From Paenibacillus hemerocallicola (GTDB lineage Bacteria > Bacillota > Bacilli > Paenibacillales > NBRC-103111), in assembly GCF_006265175.1 (NCBI RefSeq), contig NZ_VDCQ01000039.1, forward strand, positions 16,158 through 80,157: a DNA stretch of 64,000 bases, given 5' to 3'. Positions 55,725-64,000 of this stretch are shown here, one piece after another. Positions within the stretch are counted from its first letter, which is position 1; the number at the start of each line of letters is the position of its first letter. Position numbers and translations under genes: made by a program. Below the pieces are notes generated by a model. The model saw only the letters and a list, made by a program, of their open reading frames with translations. It was not told where the DNA came from and did no database searches.

Positions 55725-56156
55725 ATGGATCAGCTAATCGCTTTTTTGCAAGACCGTTGGCTAGTCGTCATCATAGCCATCATCGCGCTCTTCGTCGTAA
55801 TCAAAATCGTCAAGACGGTGCTGAAATGGATTATCGTGCTTGCGATTGTCGCAGGACTGATCTATTACGGCTCGACCTACACCGACCAGCTGAAGGACAT
55901 CGGGGAGAACGTGGCGGCAACCGCGAAGGAAGCGGTCAGCGATCTGAAAGAGAAGGCCGTTCAAGGATTGGCGGGAAAAGACGCCAAATACAAAGACAAC
56001 GGGGACGGCACTTATACGGTAACATCGGGCGGTATCCGGCTGGACGGCAAGGCCGGATCGGACAAAGTGAAAATTACGATTGCCGGCGTATCGGCGGAGT
56101 TTTCGTTGGATGAAACCTTGAAGAAAGCGATCGAAACGGCGAAAACGAACGGTTAA
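55725..56156 (+). CDS. Conserved small membrane protein of unknown function
   Basis: A 143-residue protein. A hydrophobic hairpin at residues about 12-48 (two helices) anchors it, then an amphipathic helix (about 50-82: QLKDIGENVAATAKEAVSDL) and a small beta-rich domain (DGTYTVTSGGIRLDGKAGSDKVKITIAGVSAEF). AAAGG precedes the ATG. The next gene, 45 bases later, encodes a membrane transglutaminase-like protein, and the two are probably co-transcribed. I recognise no family. Confidence 0.7.
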   Translation: MDQLIAFLQDRWLVVIIAIIALFVVIKIVKTVLKWIIVLAIVAGLIYYGSTYTDQLKDIGENVAATAKEAVSDLKEKAVQGLAGKDAKYKDNGDGTYTVTSGGIRLDGKAGSDKVKITIAGVSAEFSLDETLKKAIETAKTNG

Positions 56157-56201
56157 TCCGTTCCGTTTCCGTCGATGCTGGAACGGAGGGAGGAATGCCG
56201 C

Positions 56202-57350
56202 ATGGATTCCGCATGGCTCGCGCAATCGTTTTCCGTCAACCTCGTTTCGGTCATTCTCGTATGCATCGTACTTGCATCCGTGCTTCAGGGCGCGGTAAGG
56301 GGAGCTTCCGGGTCCGCTCAGCGGTTTATGCTGTTTGCGGCAGAGGGCGTCGCTACGGTCGTCAGCGTAATTGTGGCGTGGAAGCTGTCCGACGTGCTGT
56401 CGCCCGCGCTGCAGTCGTGGCTTGTCTCCAAGCAAATCGGCATTCCGAATGAGGAAATCGGAATATTCCGTCAAATGTATTACACGTTCGTGACGGGGGT
56501 AAGGGATTTTCCGCTGCTCCGGATCGGAATCGTGTTCGTTCTCGTATATCTCGCATGCAAAACCGTGCTGGTGCGGATTTGGATGTTCGTCGCGTTCTCG
56601 ACGGGGCTGCTGGGCAAAACTTCCGGCGAAGGCGGCCGTTCATGGATGAGCAGCGGCGTCGGGGGAGCGATCGGCGCTCTGATCGGCTGCGGAAGGGCGC
56701 TGCTGCTTATCGCTTGCCTATTCGTCTACACGGCGCTGTACCCGCAATCGTCATTTACGAAGTATGTGCAGGCATCGGATTTGTACATGCAGGGGGCGAC
56801 ACAGGTAATCGCTCCGGTCGGAGGCGAGCTGCTCGTGGATCGCCTGCCCGTATTCGCCAAGGCCGTCGGACAGGAATTCAACCAAATCCTGCAGCGTAAA
56901 TACGAGGTGATCGACGCCCGCATCCCGAACGACATCGCGGAAGCGGCGAAGCAGGTTACGGCAGGCAAGGAAGGCGACGAGGCGAAGGCGAGGGCTTTGT
57001 ACCAGTGGGTCGGAACCCGCGTGCAGTACGATTGGGACAAGGTCGAGCAGTATGAGCAGAAGCGGATATGGAAGGAGCAGAGCCCGGAGGACACGTTCTC
57101 GACGCGTATGGGCGTCTGCATCGACTACTCGCGTCTGTATGCCGTTATGGCCAGGTCCGTCGGCTTGGACGTGAAGGTGGTGACGGGGCTCGGCTATGAC
57201 GGTCAGGGGGGGTACGGGCCGCACGCGTGGAACGAAGTGTATTTGGCAGAGGAGAGCAAGTGGGTTCCGCTCGATTCGACCTGGATGTCGAGCGGCGGCA
57301 ACTGGTTCAATCCGCCGGGCTTCGACAAGACGCATATTCGCCAAGCGTAA
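56202..57350 (+). CDS. Membrane protein with a C-terminal transglutaminase-like domain
   Basis: A 382-residue protein. The N-terminal 200 residues hold about four to five helices in a CvpA-like arrangement. The C-terminal transglutaminase core has the catalytic triad C306 (MGVCIDYSRL), H341 (YGPHAWNEV) and D358 (PLDSTW). Such domains act as cysteine proteases or cross-linking enzymes at the cell surface. ATG 56202 has GGAGGGAGG upstream. It follows the small membrane protein gene. Since GerQ is a transglutaminase substrate in Bacillus, a role in coat cross-linking is a possibility, but the membrane location argues against it. Confidence 0.85.
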   Translation: MDSAWLAQSFSVNLVSVILVCIVLASVLQGAVRGASGSAQRFMLFAAEGVATVVSVIVAWKLSDVLSPALQSWLVSKQIGIPNEEIGIFRQMYYTFVTGVRDFPLLRIGIVFVLVYLACKTVLVRIWMFVAFSTGLLGKTSGEGGRSWMSSGVGGAIGALIGCGRALLLIACLFVYTALYPQSSFTKYVQASDLYMQGATQVIAPVGGELLVDRLPVFAKAVGQEFNQILQRKYEVIDARIPNDIAEAAKQVTAGKEGDEAKARALYQWVGTRVQYDWDKVEQYEQKRIWKEQSPEDTFSTRMGVCIDYSRLYAVMARSVGLDVKVVTGLGYDGQGGYGPHAWNEVYLAEESKWVPLDSTWMSSGGNWFNPPGFDKTHIRQA

Positions 57351-57529
57351 CGATTGGCAGGGGGAGACGTTGTCCGGGCGTTGCGCCTTGGAAGCGTCTT
57401 TTTCGACATTGTGGATAAATGGTGCGGGGTTATTTCGAGCGGGACAAAGCGTTTTGGCATACGGGGACGAAAATATGGTACACTGGAATAGTTATCATCA
57501 TACGGAAATCAACAAGCAAGGAGTATGGC

Positions 57530-58234
57530 ATGAACATATCGCTTCACGGCTTCAAAGCCGTTTTATTCGACGCGGGCGATACGCTGCTTACGATTCCGGG
57601 CGCCCGCGCCATTTTGCAGCGCTACTTGTCCGAACGCGAGCTTCATCGGGAGCAAGAGCCGATCGGCGTATTGTTTGACGAAGCATTCCGCAAATTTTAC
57701 TATGAGAAGCCCTCCAGCGGCACGGAGCTGTGTTCGCCCGAGTCGGACCGGTTGTTCTGGGCGGGTATTTACGCCTTCGTGCTGAACGGGTTGGGCATAC
57801 GCGAGCAGCGCGCGGAAGAAACGATCCATGAATGGAGCCATGAGCTGTACGACCTGTTCACCTCGCCCGAGCAGTATGAGCTGTTCGAGGACGTAATCGA
57901 ATCGCTGGAGCGATTGAAGCGCTCCGGACTCCGGCTCGGCATCGTTTCCAACTTTGCCCCTACGTTAAAAGCGATTTTGCGGCACAAAGGCATTTTGCAT
58001 TATTTCGATCCGGTCATCGTCTCGACCGAGGTCGGCCTCGAGAAGCCGAACCCGGCCATATTTCGACTGGCGCTCGAGCAAGCCGGCTTGCATGCCGAAG
58101 AAACGCTGTACGTAGGCGATCACGACAAAAACGACATCTGGGCCCCGAACCAAATCGGCATCCGCGCCGTCAAAATTAAAAGATACGCCCATATGACCGG
58201 GGACGGCATCGTTTCGCTGCGCGAACTCGGGTAA
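57530..58234 (+). CDS. HAD-superfamily hydrolase
   Basis: A 234-residue enzyme. Motif I is F-D-A-G-D-T-L, in which the nucleophilic aspartate is present but the usual second aspartate is replaced by glycine, as in haloacid-dehalogenase-like members. Motif II is GIVSNF, motif III lies near KPNPAIF, and motif IV is VGDHDKND. It is a phosphatase or dehalogenase of unknown substrate. ATG 57530 has AAGGAG upstream and starts at the fold; the open frame extends further without support. The PBP gene follows 17 bases later. Confidence 0.88.
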   Translation: MNISLHGFKAVLFDAGDTLLTIPGARAILQRYLSERELHREQEPIGVLFDEAFRKFYYEKPSSGTELCSPESDRLFWAGIYAFVLNGLGIREQRAEETIHEWSHELYDLFTSPEQYELFEDVIESLERLKRSGLRLGIVSNFAPTLKAILRHKGILHYFDPVIVSTEVGLEKPNPAIFRLALEQAGLHAEETLYVGDHDKNDIWAPNQIGIRAVKIKRYAHMTGDGIVSLRELG

Positions 58235-58251
58235 GGAGTGAGCATTCCGCC

Positions 58252-60282
58252 GTGAACATGGAAGACCCCGACAAAAAAGAGCTAGTCCGCCGCCGGCATT
58301 TTTCGTTCCGGCTCAACTTTTTCTTCTTCTGCACCTTTTTGCTGTTCTCCGTTCTGATCGTTCGTCTGGCGCTGCTCCAGTTCGTCGACGGCAAACGGTA
58401 TTCCGAGGAAGAGTCGAACAGCACGATCCGCTCCCATTCCATTCCTCCGATCCGGGGCAACATCTATGACCGGAAAAGCTATCCGATCGCGACTTCCACT
58501 TCGACGCAATCGCTTTACTATACGGTCGACGCGAGCAACAAAAACAAAGATCTGGTCATCGAGCTCGCGACCAAGCTGGAGCAGGCGTTCAAGGCGAACG
58601 GCGATCCGAAGAAACCGCAGCCTGCCGCCGACGAGATTTTGAAGCTGATGGACGTCGGATACGATATGAACAAGAACAAGACGAAGGAGCCGAGCTACTA
58701 CTCCGTCCCGCGCAAAATCAAGGGAGACTTGACCCAGCAGGAAATCGCCTATTTCTCCTGGTACCGGGACGAATTCAAAGGGGTCGACATCCAGGAGGAG
58801 AGCATCCGGGAGTACAACAACAATCGGATCGCGGTCCAGCTGACCGGCTACTTGAAGCAGTTTTCCGGCGCCCGCAATACGACGAACGGGCTGAAGTTTT
58901 ATCAGGAAAAAGCGAAGTCGACCGATCCGACGGAAAAATATCTCGACAACGAGTACGTCGGCTTCGACGGGATCGAGTACATGTACCAGGAAGAGCTGCG
59001 CGGCAAAAACGGGGTGAAGAGCTACCCGGTCAACGCCGAAGGAAAAATCGTCGGCAAAGTTTCGCTCACCGTGCCGGAAAAAGGCCACAATCTGTATTTG
59101 ACTATCGACAAGGACGTCCAGGTCACCGCCCAGGAAGCGATCATAGACCACCTTAAATATATCAAAAGCCCGGGAAGGGACCGTTACACCTACGCCCCCA
59201 ATGCTACAACCGGCTATGCCGTCGCGATGGAGGTCGATACGGGGAACGTCGTCGCCATGGCCAGCATGCCCGACTACGATCCGGCAACGTGGTACGGAGG
59301 GCTTACCGACGAAGAGTGGAACGATATTATGCTGTATTACCGCAATGGGGCGATCAGCGACGTGCCTTCAGACTGGAAGGATGCGAAGGAGCGGGCGAAG
59401 CATCCGTCGTCGCTCGTTTACTTGGGTTCCACGATCAAGCCGTTGACCGTTCTGATCGGACTTCAGGAGAAGCTGATCACGATAAACGAGACGTATTACG
59501 ATTCCGGCTTTACGACATTCGGGAAAGACAAGACGAGGATCAGCAACTCCGACGGGAGGGCGTGGGGGCCGCTTAACGCGGTGTCGGCGATCGCCCGTTC
59601 CTCCAACACGTACATGACGGATATGATCGGCTTGCGGCTGTACGGACGCCAAAACGGTCTGGATATTTGGGATAGCTACATGAAGCAATTCGGGCTCGGA
59701 GAACTGACAGGGAGCGGCTTGCTGGGCGAAAGCAAAGGCGTCATCGACTATTTTCACGAAGCGCAGAAGGCGAGCTCCCAATCCGCCCTGGCCCGTGCTT
59801 CGTGGGGACAATTGGGCCGGTATACGCCTCTGCAGTTGGCACAGTTCACGGCTATGCTTGGCAACAGAGGCAAACGGTTGAAGCCGCAGTTCGTCGGCAA
59901 GATCGAAACGAACGACGGCCAGCTTGTCAAAGAGACCGAACGCGAAGTGCTTAACGAAGTCAATTTTCCGAAAGAGTATTGGGATGCGGTTCAGAAGGGC
60001 ATGGAGCAAGTCAACAAATCCGGATTCGAAGGTTTTCCTTATACGGTAGCAACCAAAACCGGAACATCGACCCAGAGCGTCGCCGGCAAGGACGTCGACA
60101 ACGCCGTGTTCATTGCTTACGCACCCGCCGACAAGCCGAAGCTGGCCGTTGCGGTCGTCGTGCCGGAGGGGGGCTTCGGCTCTTACGGCGCCGCGCCGAT
60201 CGCAAGACACATTTTCGACGCTTACGACCGTTCGATCGGCTTGACCGGAACGCCGAATCCGAATGCGGGAGCGAACCCGTAG
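58252..60282 (+). CDS. Class B penicillin-binding protein (transpeptidase), first of a tandem pair
   Basis: A 676-residue PBP. A membrane anchor at about residues 20-42 is followed by the PBP dimerisation domain (PPIRGNIYDRKSYPIATS) and a transpeptidase domain with S393-T-I-K, S450-S-N and K602-T-G-T. It cross-links peptidoglycan outside the membrane. It starts at GTG 58252, with AAGGAG upstream; GTG-AAC-ATG parallels the GTG-AAT-ATG of the downstream paralog. Which wall process (elongation, division or spore cortex) it serves cannot be told. Confidence 0.92.
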   Translation: MNMEDPDKKELVRRRHFSFRLNFFFFCTFLLFSVLIVRLALLQFVDGKRYSEEESNSTIRSHSIPPIRGNIYDRKSYPIATSTSTQSLYYTVDASNKNKDLVIELATKLEQAFKANGDPKKPQPAADEILKLMDVGYDMNKNKTKEPSYYSVPRKIKGDLTQQEIAYFSWYRDEFKGVDIQEESIREYNNNRIAVQLTGYLKQFSGARNTTNGLKFYQEKAKSTDPTEKYLDNEYVGFDGIEYMYQEELRGKNGVKSYPVNAEGKIVGKVSLTVPEKGHNLYLTIDKDVQVTAQEAIIDHLKYIKSPGRDRYTYAPNATTGYAVAMEVDTGNVVAMASMPDYDPATWYGGLTDEEWNDIMLYYRNGAISDVPSDWKDAKERAKHPSSLVYLGSTIKPLTVLIGLQEKLITINETYYDSGFTTFGKDKTRISNSDGRAWGPLNAVSAIARSSNTYMTDMIGLRLYGRQNGLDIWDSYMKQFGLGELTGSGLLGESKGVIDYFHEAQKASSQSALARASWGQLGRYTPLQLAQFTAMLGNRGKRLKPQFVGKIETNDGQLVKETEREVLNEVNFPKEYWDAVQKGMEQVNKSGFEGFPYTVATKTGTSTQSVAGKDVDNAVFIAYAPADKPKLAVAVVVPEGGFGSYGAAPIARHIFDAYDRSIGLTGTPNPNAGANP

Positions 60283-60354
60283 TTCGATTCCATTACTGCC
60301 ATTCATCGGCTCTTCCGAGCCTTGCGGCGATCATGCCGCAGGTGCGGGAGAGCT
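60283..60354. other. End of the first PBP gene and terminator-like hairpin
   Basis: GCGGCGATCATGCCGC followed after a few bases by a T-run at about 60353-60360. It probably ends the first PBP transcript and abuts R2 copy 4. Confidence 0.4.
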
Positions 60355-60690
60355 TTTTTTCTTCGACAGCAAGATTCGCGTACAGAAGTGCATGTACCGC
60401 ATGCTCGGAAAGGCCGGCTGCCTTTGCCGACGCCTTGCGGGATCGCGAATCCAACAAATAGCGGAACTGGAGTATGCTATTGACCCAAGCAATCGTGTTG
60501 ATTGCAAAATAACGGAAGACCGTTCCGCTATTTCGCTGTTCGTGATCATTTTCACCCCGAAAGATTGAGATAACGTATGTCAGTTCCGTTATCTTCAAGC
60601 GTATAACGGACTTCGGGAACATAGCGGAATATAGTTCCTCTATTGACGGCAACACGTGGCATCCGCTTCATCCAAGGGTCTCCAGGTCGT
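60355..60690 (+). repeat. R2 element copy 4, between the two PBP genes
   Basis: The best-preserved copy: GCAAGATTCGCGTACAG, CATGTACCGCATG, GCCGGCTGCC..CCGACGCC, AATAGCGGAACTGGAGTA, GCAAAATAACGGAAGACCG, CCGAAAGATTGAGATAACG, TCCGTTATCTTCAAGCGTA and TAGCGGAATATAGTTCCTC. Several of these words are mutually inverted, so a branched RNA fold is possible. Non-coding. Confidence 0.7.
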
Positions 60691-60794
60691 ATGCGGGTTA
60701 TGCGGTCATAGCTTTTTTTCCAAATCATGTAACCCCGATGGCTTGTCATCCGTCTAATCTATTGAGAATTCAGGCAAGGAGAGACGATTGTCAA

Positions 60795-62828
60795 GTGAAT
60801 ATGGGGGACTCCGCCAAAAAACGGCTGGCAAGCCGCAACCATTTCCTTTTAAGGACCAACTTCGTTTTATTCGGCACCTTTCTGCTGTTCGCCGCCCTGA
60901 TCGTCAAGCTGGCGCTGCTGCAGATGGTGCAAGGGGAGCAGTACGCCGAGGAGAAATCGCGGTATACGAATACGCCGCATGCGATTCCGCCGATACGCGG
61001 CAATATATACGACCGGAACCATTACCCGATCGCGACTTCGTCCTCGACGCAGTCGTTGTATTATACCGTGGAGCCGGGCGCAAGCAATCAGGACGAGGTC
61101 ATCGCGCTCGCCAGACAGCTCGCCGAAGCTTTTGCCGCATACGGCGATCCCAAAATCGAACAGCCTACGCCCGAGCAAATTATTGCGCTTATGGATGTCG
61201 GATACGATCTGGATAAAAAGAATACGAAAGCTCCGAGCTATTACTCGATTCCGCGCGAAATCAAAAGCGACCTGACGCAGGAGGAGATCGTGTATTTCTC
61301 CTGGCACCGGGACGATTTCAAAGGAGTCGAGATCCAGGAGGAAAGCATCCGGCAATATAACGAGAAACGGATCGCCGTCCAGCTCGTCGGCTACTTGAAA
61401 AAGTTTTCGGCCGCCCGCAATCCGACGAACGGCTTGAAGGTGTATCGGGACAAGGTCGGCTCGACCGATCCGACCGAGCGATATTTGGACAACGAATACG
61501 TCGGCTTCGACGGAATCGAGCTGATGTACCAGGAGGAGCTGCGCGGCAAAAACGGCGTGAAGAGCTATCCGGTCAATGCGGCGGGAAAAATTATCGGCCC
61601 GGTCACGTTGACGAAGCCGGATAAGGGACACAACTTGATATTGACCATCGACAAGGACGTCCAGCTCGCTACGCAGGAAGCGATTCGCACGCATTTGGAA
61701 TATATCCGCAGTCCGGCCCGGGATTCTTGGACGTATGCCCCCAATGCGATAACCGGCTACGCCGTAGCGATGGAGGTGGATACGGGCAAGGTCGTGGCGA
61801 TGGCCAGTTATCCGGATTACGACCCGAACAATTGGTATGGCGGCATGAAGCCCGATTACTACAAAAATAACCAGTACTTTGTCCGCAACGGAGCGATCAG
61901 CGAAGTTCGACCTCCGTATGCCGAACAGAAGGAATTAAACAAGCATCCGACCTCTCTCGTTTATTTGGGCTCGACGATCAAGCCGCTCACCGTGCTGATC
62001 GGTCTGAACGAAGGGCTGCTCACGGCAAACGAGGTGTATAACGATACCGGAACATTTTTCTATGGTAAAGACAACCGGGAACGTCTGTCCAATTCGGACG
62101 GTAAATCGAACGGGCCGATTACCGCTTATCAGGCGATCCAATATTCCTCGAATACGTTCATGTCGGCGCTGATCGGCAATCGGCTGTACTTCCGGCCGGG
62201 AACGGACGGGGTCGGCATCTGGGACGGCTACATGGAGAAATTCGGGCTCGGCGTCCTTACCGGCAGCGGGCTGCCCGGCGAGACGGCGGGACTGAAAGAT
62301 TATCTCGACACGGCCAAAAAATACAGTCCGCAAGCTGCGCTGGTCCGTGCCTCATGGGGACAGCTCGGCAAATATACGCCGCTGCAGCTCGTCCAATTCA
62401 CGGCCATGCTCGGCAACCGGGGGAAGCGGATGCAGCCGCAATTCGTCGACAAAATTACGACCCAGGACGATCAGGTCGTCCAACAGTTCGAGCCTGTCGT
62501 CCTGAACGAGGAATCGTATCCGAACGCTTATTGGGACGTCGTGCAAAAAGGAATGGAGCTCGTCTCTGCCGAGAAATTCAAAGATTTCCCTTACCGGGTA
62601 GCAATCAAGACCGGCACCTCGACGCAATCCGTTGCAGGAAAAGATATCGACAATGCGGTGTTCATCGCGTATGCGCCCGCCGACAAACCGAAGCTGGCCG
62701 TCGCCGTAGTCGTGCCCGAGGGCCGGTTCGGGGCGCGGGGCGCGGCTCCGATTGCGCGTCAAATGTTCGATGCCTACGACAGCGCAATCGGCTTGACCGG
62801 TACGCCGAATCCGAATCCGGAACCGTAA
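60795..62828 (+). CDS. Class B penicillin-binding protein (transpeptidase), tandem paralog
   Basis: A 677-residue PBP aligned over its whole length with the one upstream, including NEYVGFDGIE and MYQEELRGKNGVKSYPVNA. The catalytic motifs are S393-T-I-K, S451-S-N and K605-T-G-T, all intact. Start GTG 60795 has AAGGAG 12 bases upstream; the reading frame is open further back without support. The two genes look like an old tandem duplication now separated by R2 copy 4. A strong terminator follows. Confidence 0.92.
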   Translation: MNMGDSAKKRLASRNHFLLRTNFVLFGTFLLFAALIVKLALLQMVQGEQYAEEKSRYTNTPHAIPPIRGNIYDRNHYPIATSSSTQSLYYTVEPGASNQDEVIALARQLAEAFAAYGDPKIEQPTPEQIIALMDVGYDLDKKNTKAPSYYSIPREIKSDLTQEEIVYFSWHRDDFKGVEIQEESIRQYNEKRIAVQLVGYLKKFSAARNPTNGLKVYRDKVGSTDPTERYLDNEYVGFDGIELMYQEELRGKNGVKSYPVNAAGKIIGPVTLTKPDKGHNLILTIDKDVQLATQEAIRTHLEYIRSPARDSWTYAPNAITGYAVAMEVDTGKVVAMASYPDYDPNNWYGGMKPDYYKNNQYFVRNGAISEVRPPYAEQKELNKHPTSLVYLGSTIKPLTVLIGLNEGLLTANEVYNDTGTFFYGKDNRERLSNSDGKSNGPITAYQAIQYSSNTFMSALIGNRLYFRPGTDGVGIWDGYMEKFGLGVLTGSGLPGETAGLKDYLDTAKKYSPQAALVRASWGQLGKYTPLQLVQFTAMLGNRGKRMQPQFVDKITTQDDQVVQQFEPVVLNEESYPNAYWDVVQKGMELVSAEKFKDFPYRVAIKTGTSTQSVAGKDIDNAVFIAYAPADKPKLAVAVVVPEGRFGARGAAPIARQMFDAYDSAIGLTGTPNPNPEP

Positions 62829-62858
62829 TCGAAAAAGCATATAGAGGACAATACATTA

Positions 62859-62890
62859 CAAAACGCTTGCGCTGACAAGCGTTTTTTTTC
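62859..62890 (+). terminator. Terminator of the second PBP gene
   Basis: AAAACGCTTG-cgctga-CAAGCGTTTT followed by further T residues. Confidence 0.85.
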
Positions 62891-62900
62891 AAAATAAATG

Positions 62901-62930
62901 TTGCATCAAGGAAACTTATTTGTATATAAT
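62901..62930 (+). promoter_or_regulatory. Sigma-A promoter of the metal-binding lipoprotein gene
   Basis: TTGCAT (62901-62906) and TATAAT (62925-62930) with 18 bases between. The leader of about 150 bases to the start codon shows no obvious Zur or MntR box. Confidence 0.6.
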
Positions 62931-63079
62931 AAAAAAAGAAGGTTAGAGACAACAAAACAGGTCGTACACAACTTTTGGAGACAAGGGCAACATTGCGAAC
63001 ACATCAGAAAAACGGCCATGAATGGGTTATTCGAGAACGGGACTTTCATCATGAACGAGAAGCGGGAGGTTGGCGGAAA

Positions 63080-64000
63080 GTGATCGGGAAAATAATGCGA
63101 AGCAAGGCTGTACGGCGGTTTTTATATGGGATGCTGCTAGTAATAGCCGCTAGTGCGATGGCGGGGTGCGCCAATTCCAAATCGGCTTTCACCGGGGCGG
63201 AAGGCAAGATCAAAGTGACGGCGACGATCGGCATGATTACGGACATCGTCAGGAACGTCGGGGGCGACAAGGTCGAAGCGATCGGACTGATGAAGTCCGG
63301 CGTGGACCCGCATCTGTACAAGGCGACGAAGGGCGATATCGACAAGCTGACCGAGGCCGACATCGTATTCTACAACGGCCTTCATCTGGAAGGGAAAATG
63401 GCCAGCATTTTGGAGAAGCAAAGCGAGAAGAAGGCGACGGTTGCGGTATCGCGCAATATCGACAAGTCGGTGCTGCGGGGTATGGATGACGGCTCCACCG
63501 AGTACGATCCGCATATTTGGTTCGACGTGCGCAACTGGATGGCCGCGACGGAGACCGTGCGCGACGAGCTGATCAAGCAGGACGCCGCCAATGCGAACGC
63601 GTACCGCAGCAATGCCGAGACGTATTTGAAAAAGCTGCGTGAGCTGCACGAGGAGACGAAGACGAAAATCGCGCAAATTCCCGAGAAAAGCCGCGTGCTC
63701 GTCACGGCACATGACGCTTTCGGCTATTTCGGAGCGGCATACGGCATCAAGGTGACAGGATTGCAAGGGATCAGCACGGCATCGGAAGCAGGGCTGAAGG
63801 ACGTGTCGAAGCTGCGCGATTTCCTCGTGGACAATAAGATCAAAGCCGTATTCGTCGAGTCGAGCGTGCCGAAGAAGACGATCCAGGCGGTCGTGGACGG
63901 AGCCAAGGAGAAAGGCCACGAAGTGAAAATCGGCGGGGAGCTGTTCTCCGACGCGATGGGCGAAGAGGGAACCGTCGAAGGAACATATATCGGTATGGTG
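63080..64000 (+). CDS. Metal ABC transporter substrate-binding lipoprotein, partial (runs off the window)
   Basis: The first 307 residues of a TroA/ZnuA/MntA-family (cluster A-I) lipoprotein. Lipobox M-A-G-C with C30; metal ligands expected from VDPHLYK, YDPHIWFD and TAHDAFGYFGAAYG, with a later acidic residue in FVESSVP. It should bind Mn2+ or Zn2+ outside the cell for import. The start could be GTG 63080 (GGAGG ten bases before) or ATG 63095. The reading frame stays open at the last base of the window, so permease and ATPase genes probably follow outside. Confidence 0.9.
   Translation, partial: MIGKIMRSKAVRRFLYGMLLVIAASAMAGCANSKSAFTGAEGKIKVTATIGMITDIVRNVGGDKVEAIGLMKSGVDPHLYKATKGDIDKLTEADIVFYNGLHLEGKMASILEKQSEKKATVAVSRNIDKSVLRGMDDGSTEYDPHIWFDVRNWMAATETVRDELIKQDAANANAYRSNAETYLKKLRELHEETKTKIAQIPEKSRVLVTAHDAFGYFGAAYGIKVTGLQGISTASEAGLKDVSKLRDFLVDNKIKAVFVESSVPKKTIQAVVDGAKEKGHEVKIGGELFSDAMGEEGTVEGTYIGMV

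Noticed and set aside
62898-63083. A 61-codon frame overlapping the start of the metal-binding lipoprotein gene
   Set aside because: It starts inside the promoter, ends across the start codon of the next gene, and resembles no known leader peptide.

Overview
The window looks like a piece of a Paenibacillaceae chromosome (Paenibacillus/Cohnella type). The evidence is moderately high GC with GGAGG-type ribosome sites, the spore-coat protein GerQ, a YjcZ-like sporulation mini-protein, a LytS/LytT pair, SigL, FIMAH-domain secretion, and many lipoprotein solute-binding proteins (SBPs) paired with AraC regulators. No rRNA, tRNA, CRISPR array, prophage or intact insertion sequence was seen.

Layout. 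(1) 1-11.2 kb: a glycan-uptake region with a GntR-SBP fusion regulator, two orphan SBPs, a membrane AraC sensor-regulator, an esterase-like hydrolase and a DUF4838 protein. (2) 11.2-12.2 kb: intergenic repeats. (3) 12.2-18.3 kb: a complete SBP-permease-permease-AraC importer of the LplA/LplB/YtcP type, followed by a broken PD-(D/E)XK transposase/nuclease remnant. (4) 19-22.7 kb: FAD oxidoreductase, orphan SBP and AraC regulator. (5) 23-26 kb: a large secreted propeller/FIMAH protein behind a near-consensus sigma-A promoter carrying a cre-like site; then a Fic protein. (6) 27.4-32 kb: LytS/LytT and a CstA-family transporter, arranged like pyruvate-sensing BtsSR-BtsT. (7) 32.3-38.2 kb: AraC, DegT aminotransferase, IclR, M29 aminopeptidase, AraC. 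(8) 38.4-42.2 kb: orphan SBP, DUF2264 protein and sulfatase in one operon. (9) 42.6-46.6 kb: proline catabolism (PutB/RocA) and sigma-54. (10) 47-49.6 kb: a second GntR-SBP fusion divergent from an MDR oxidoreductase. (11) 49.8-58.2 kb: core and sporulation genes (GerQ, CtaB, SCO, AEC transporter, Toprim, YjcZ-like, MFS, membrane transglutaminase, HAD). (12) 58.2-64 kb: two tandem paralogous class B penicillin-binding proteins separated by a repeat, then a metal-binding lipoprotein cut by the window end.

The main themes are sugar/glycan scavenging with far more SBPs (five lipoproteins plus two cytoplasmic SBP-like regulators) than permeases (one pair), and two dispersed intergenic repeat families. 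R1 is a MITE-like element of about 200 bp with terminal inverted repeats, in 3 copies. R2 is an element of about 250-400 bp rich in TAACGGAA/TTCCGCTAT inverted motifs, in 4 copies. The GntR-SBP fusions and the R2 element are the least-explained items. Functions rest on reading motifs by eye; no database search was run.
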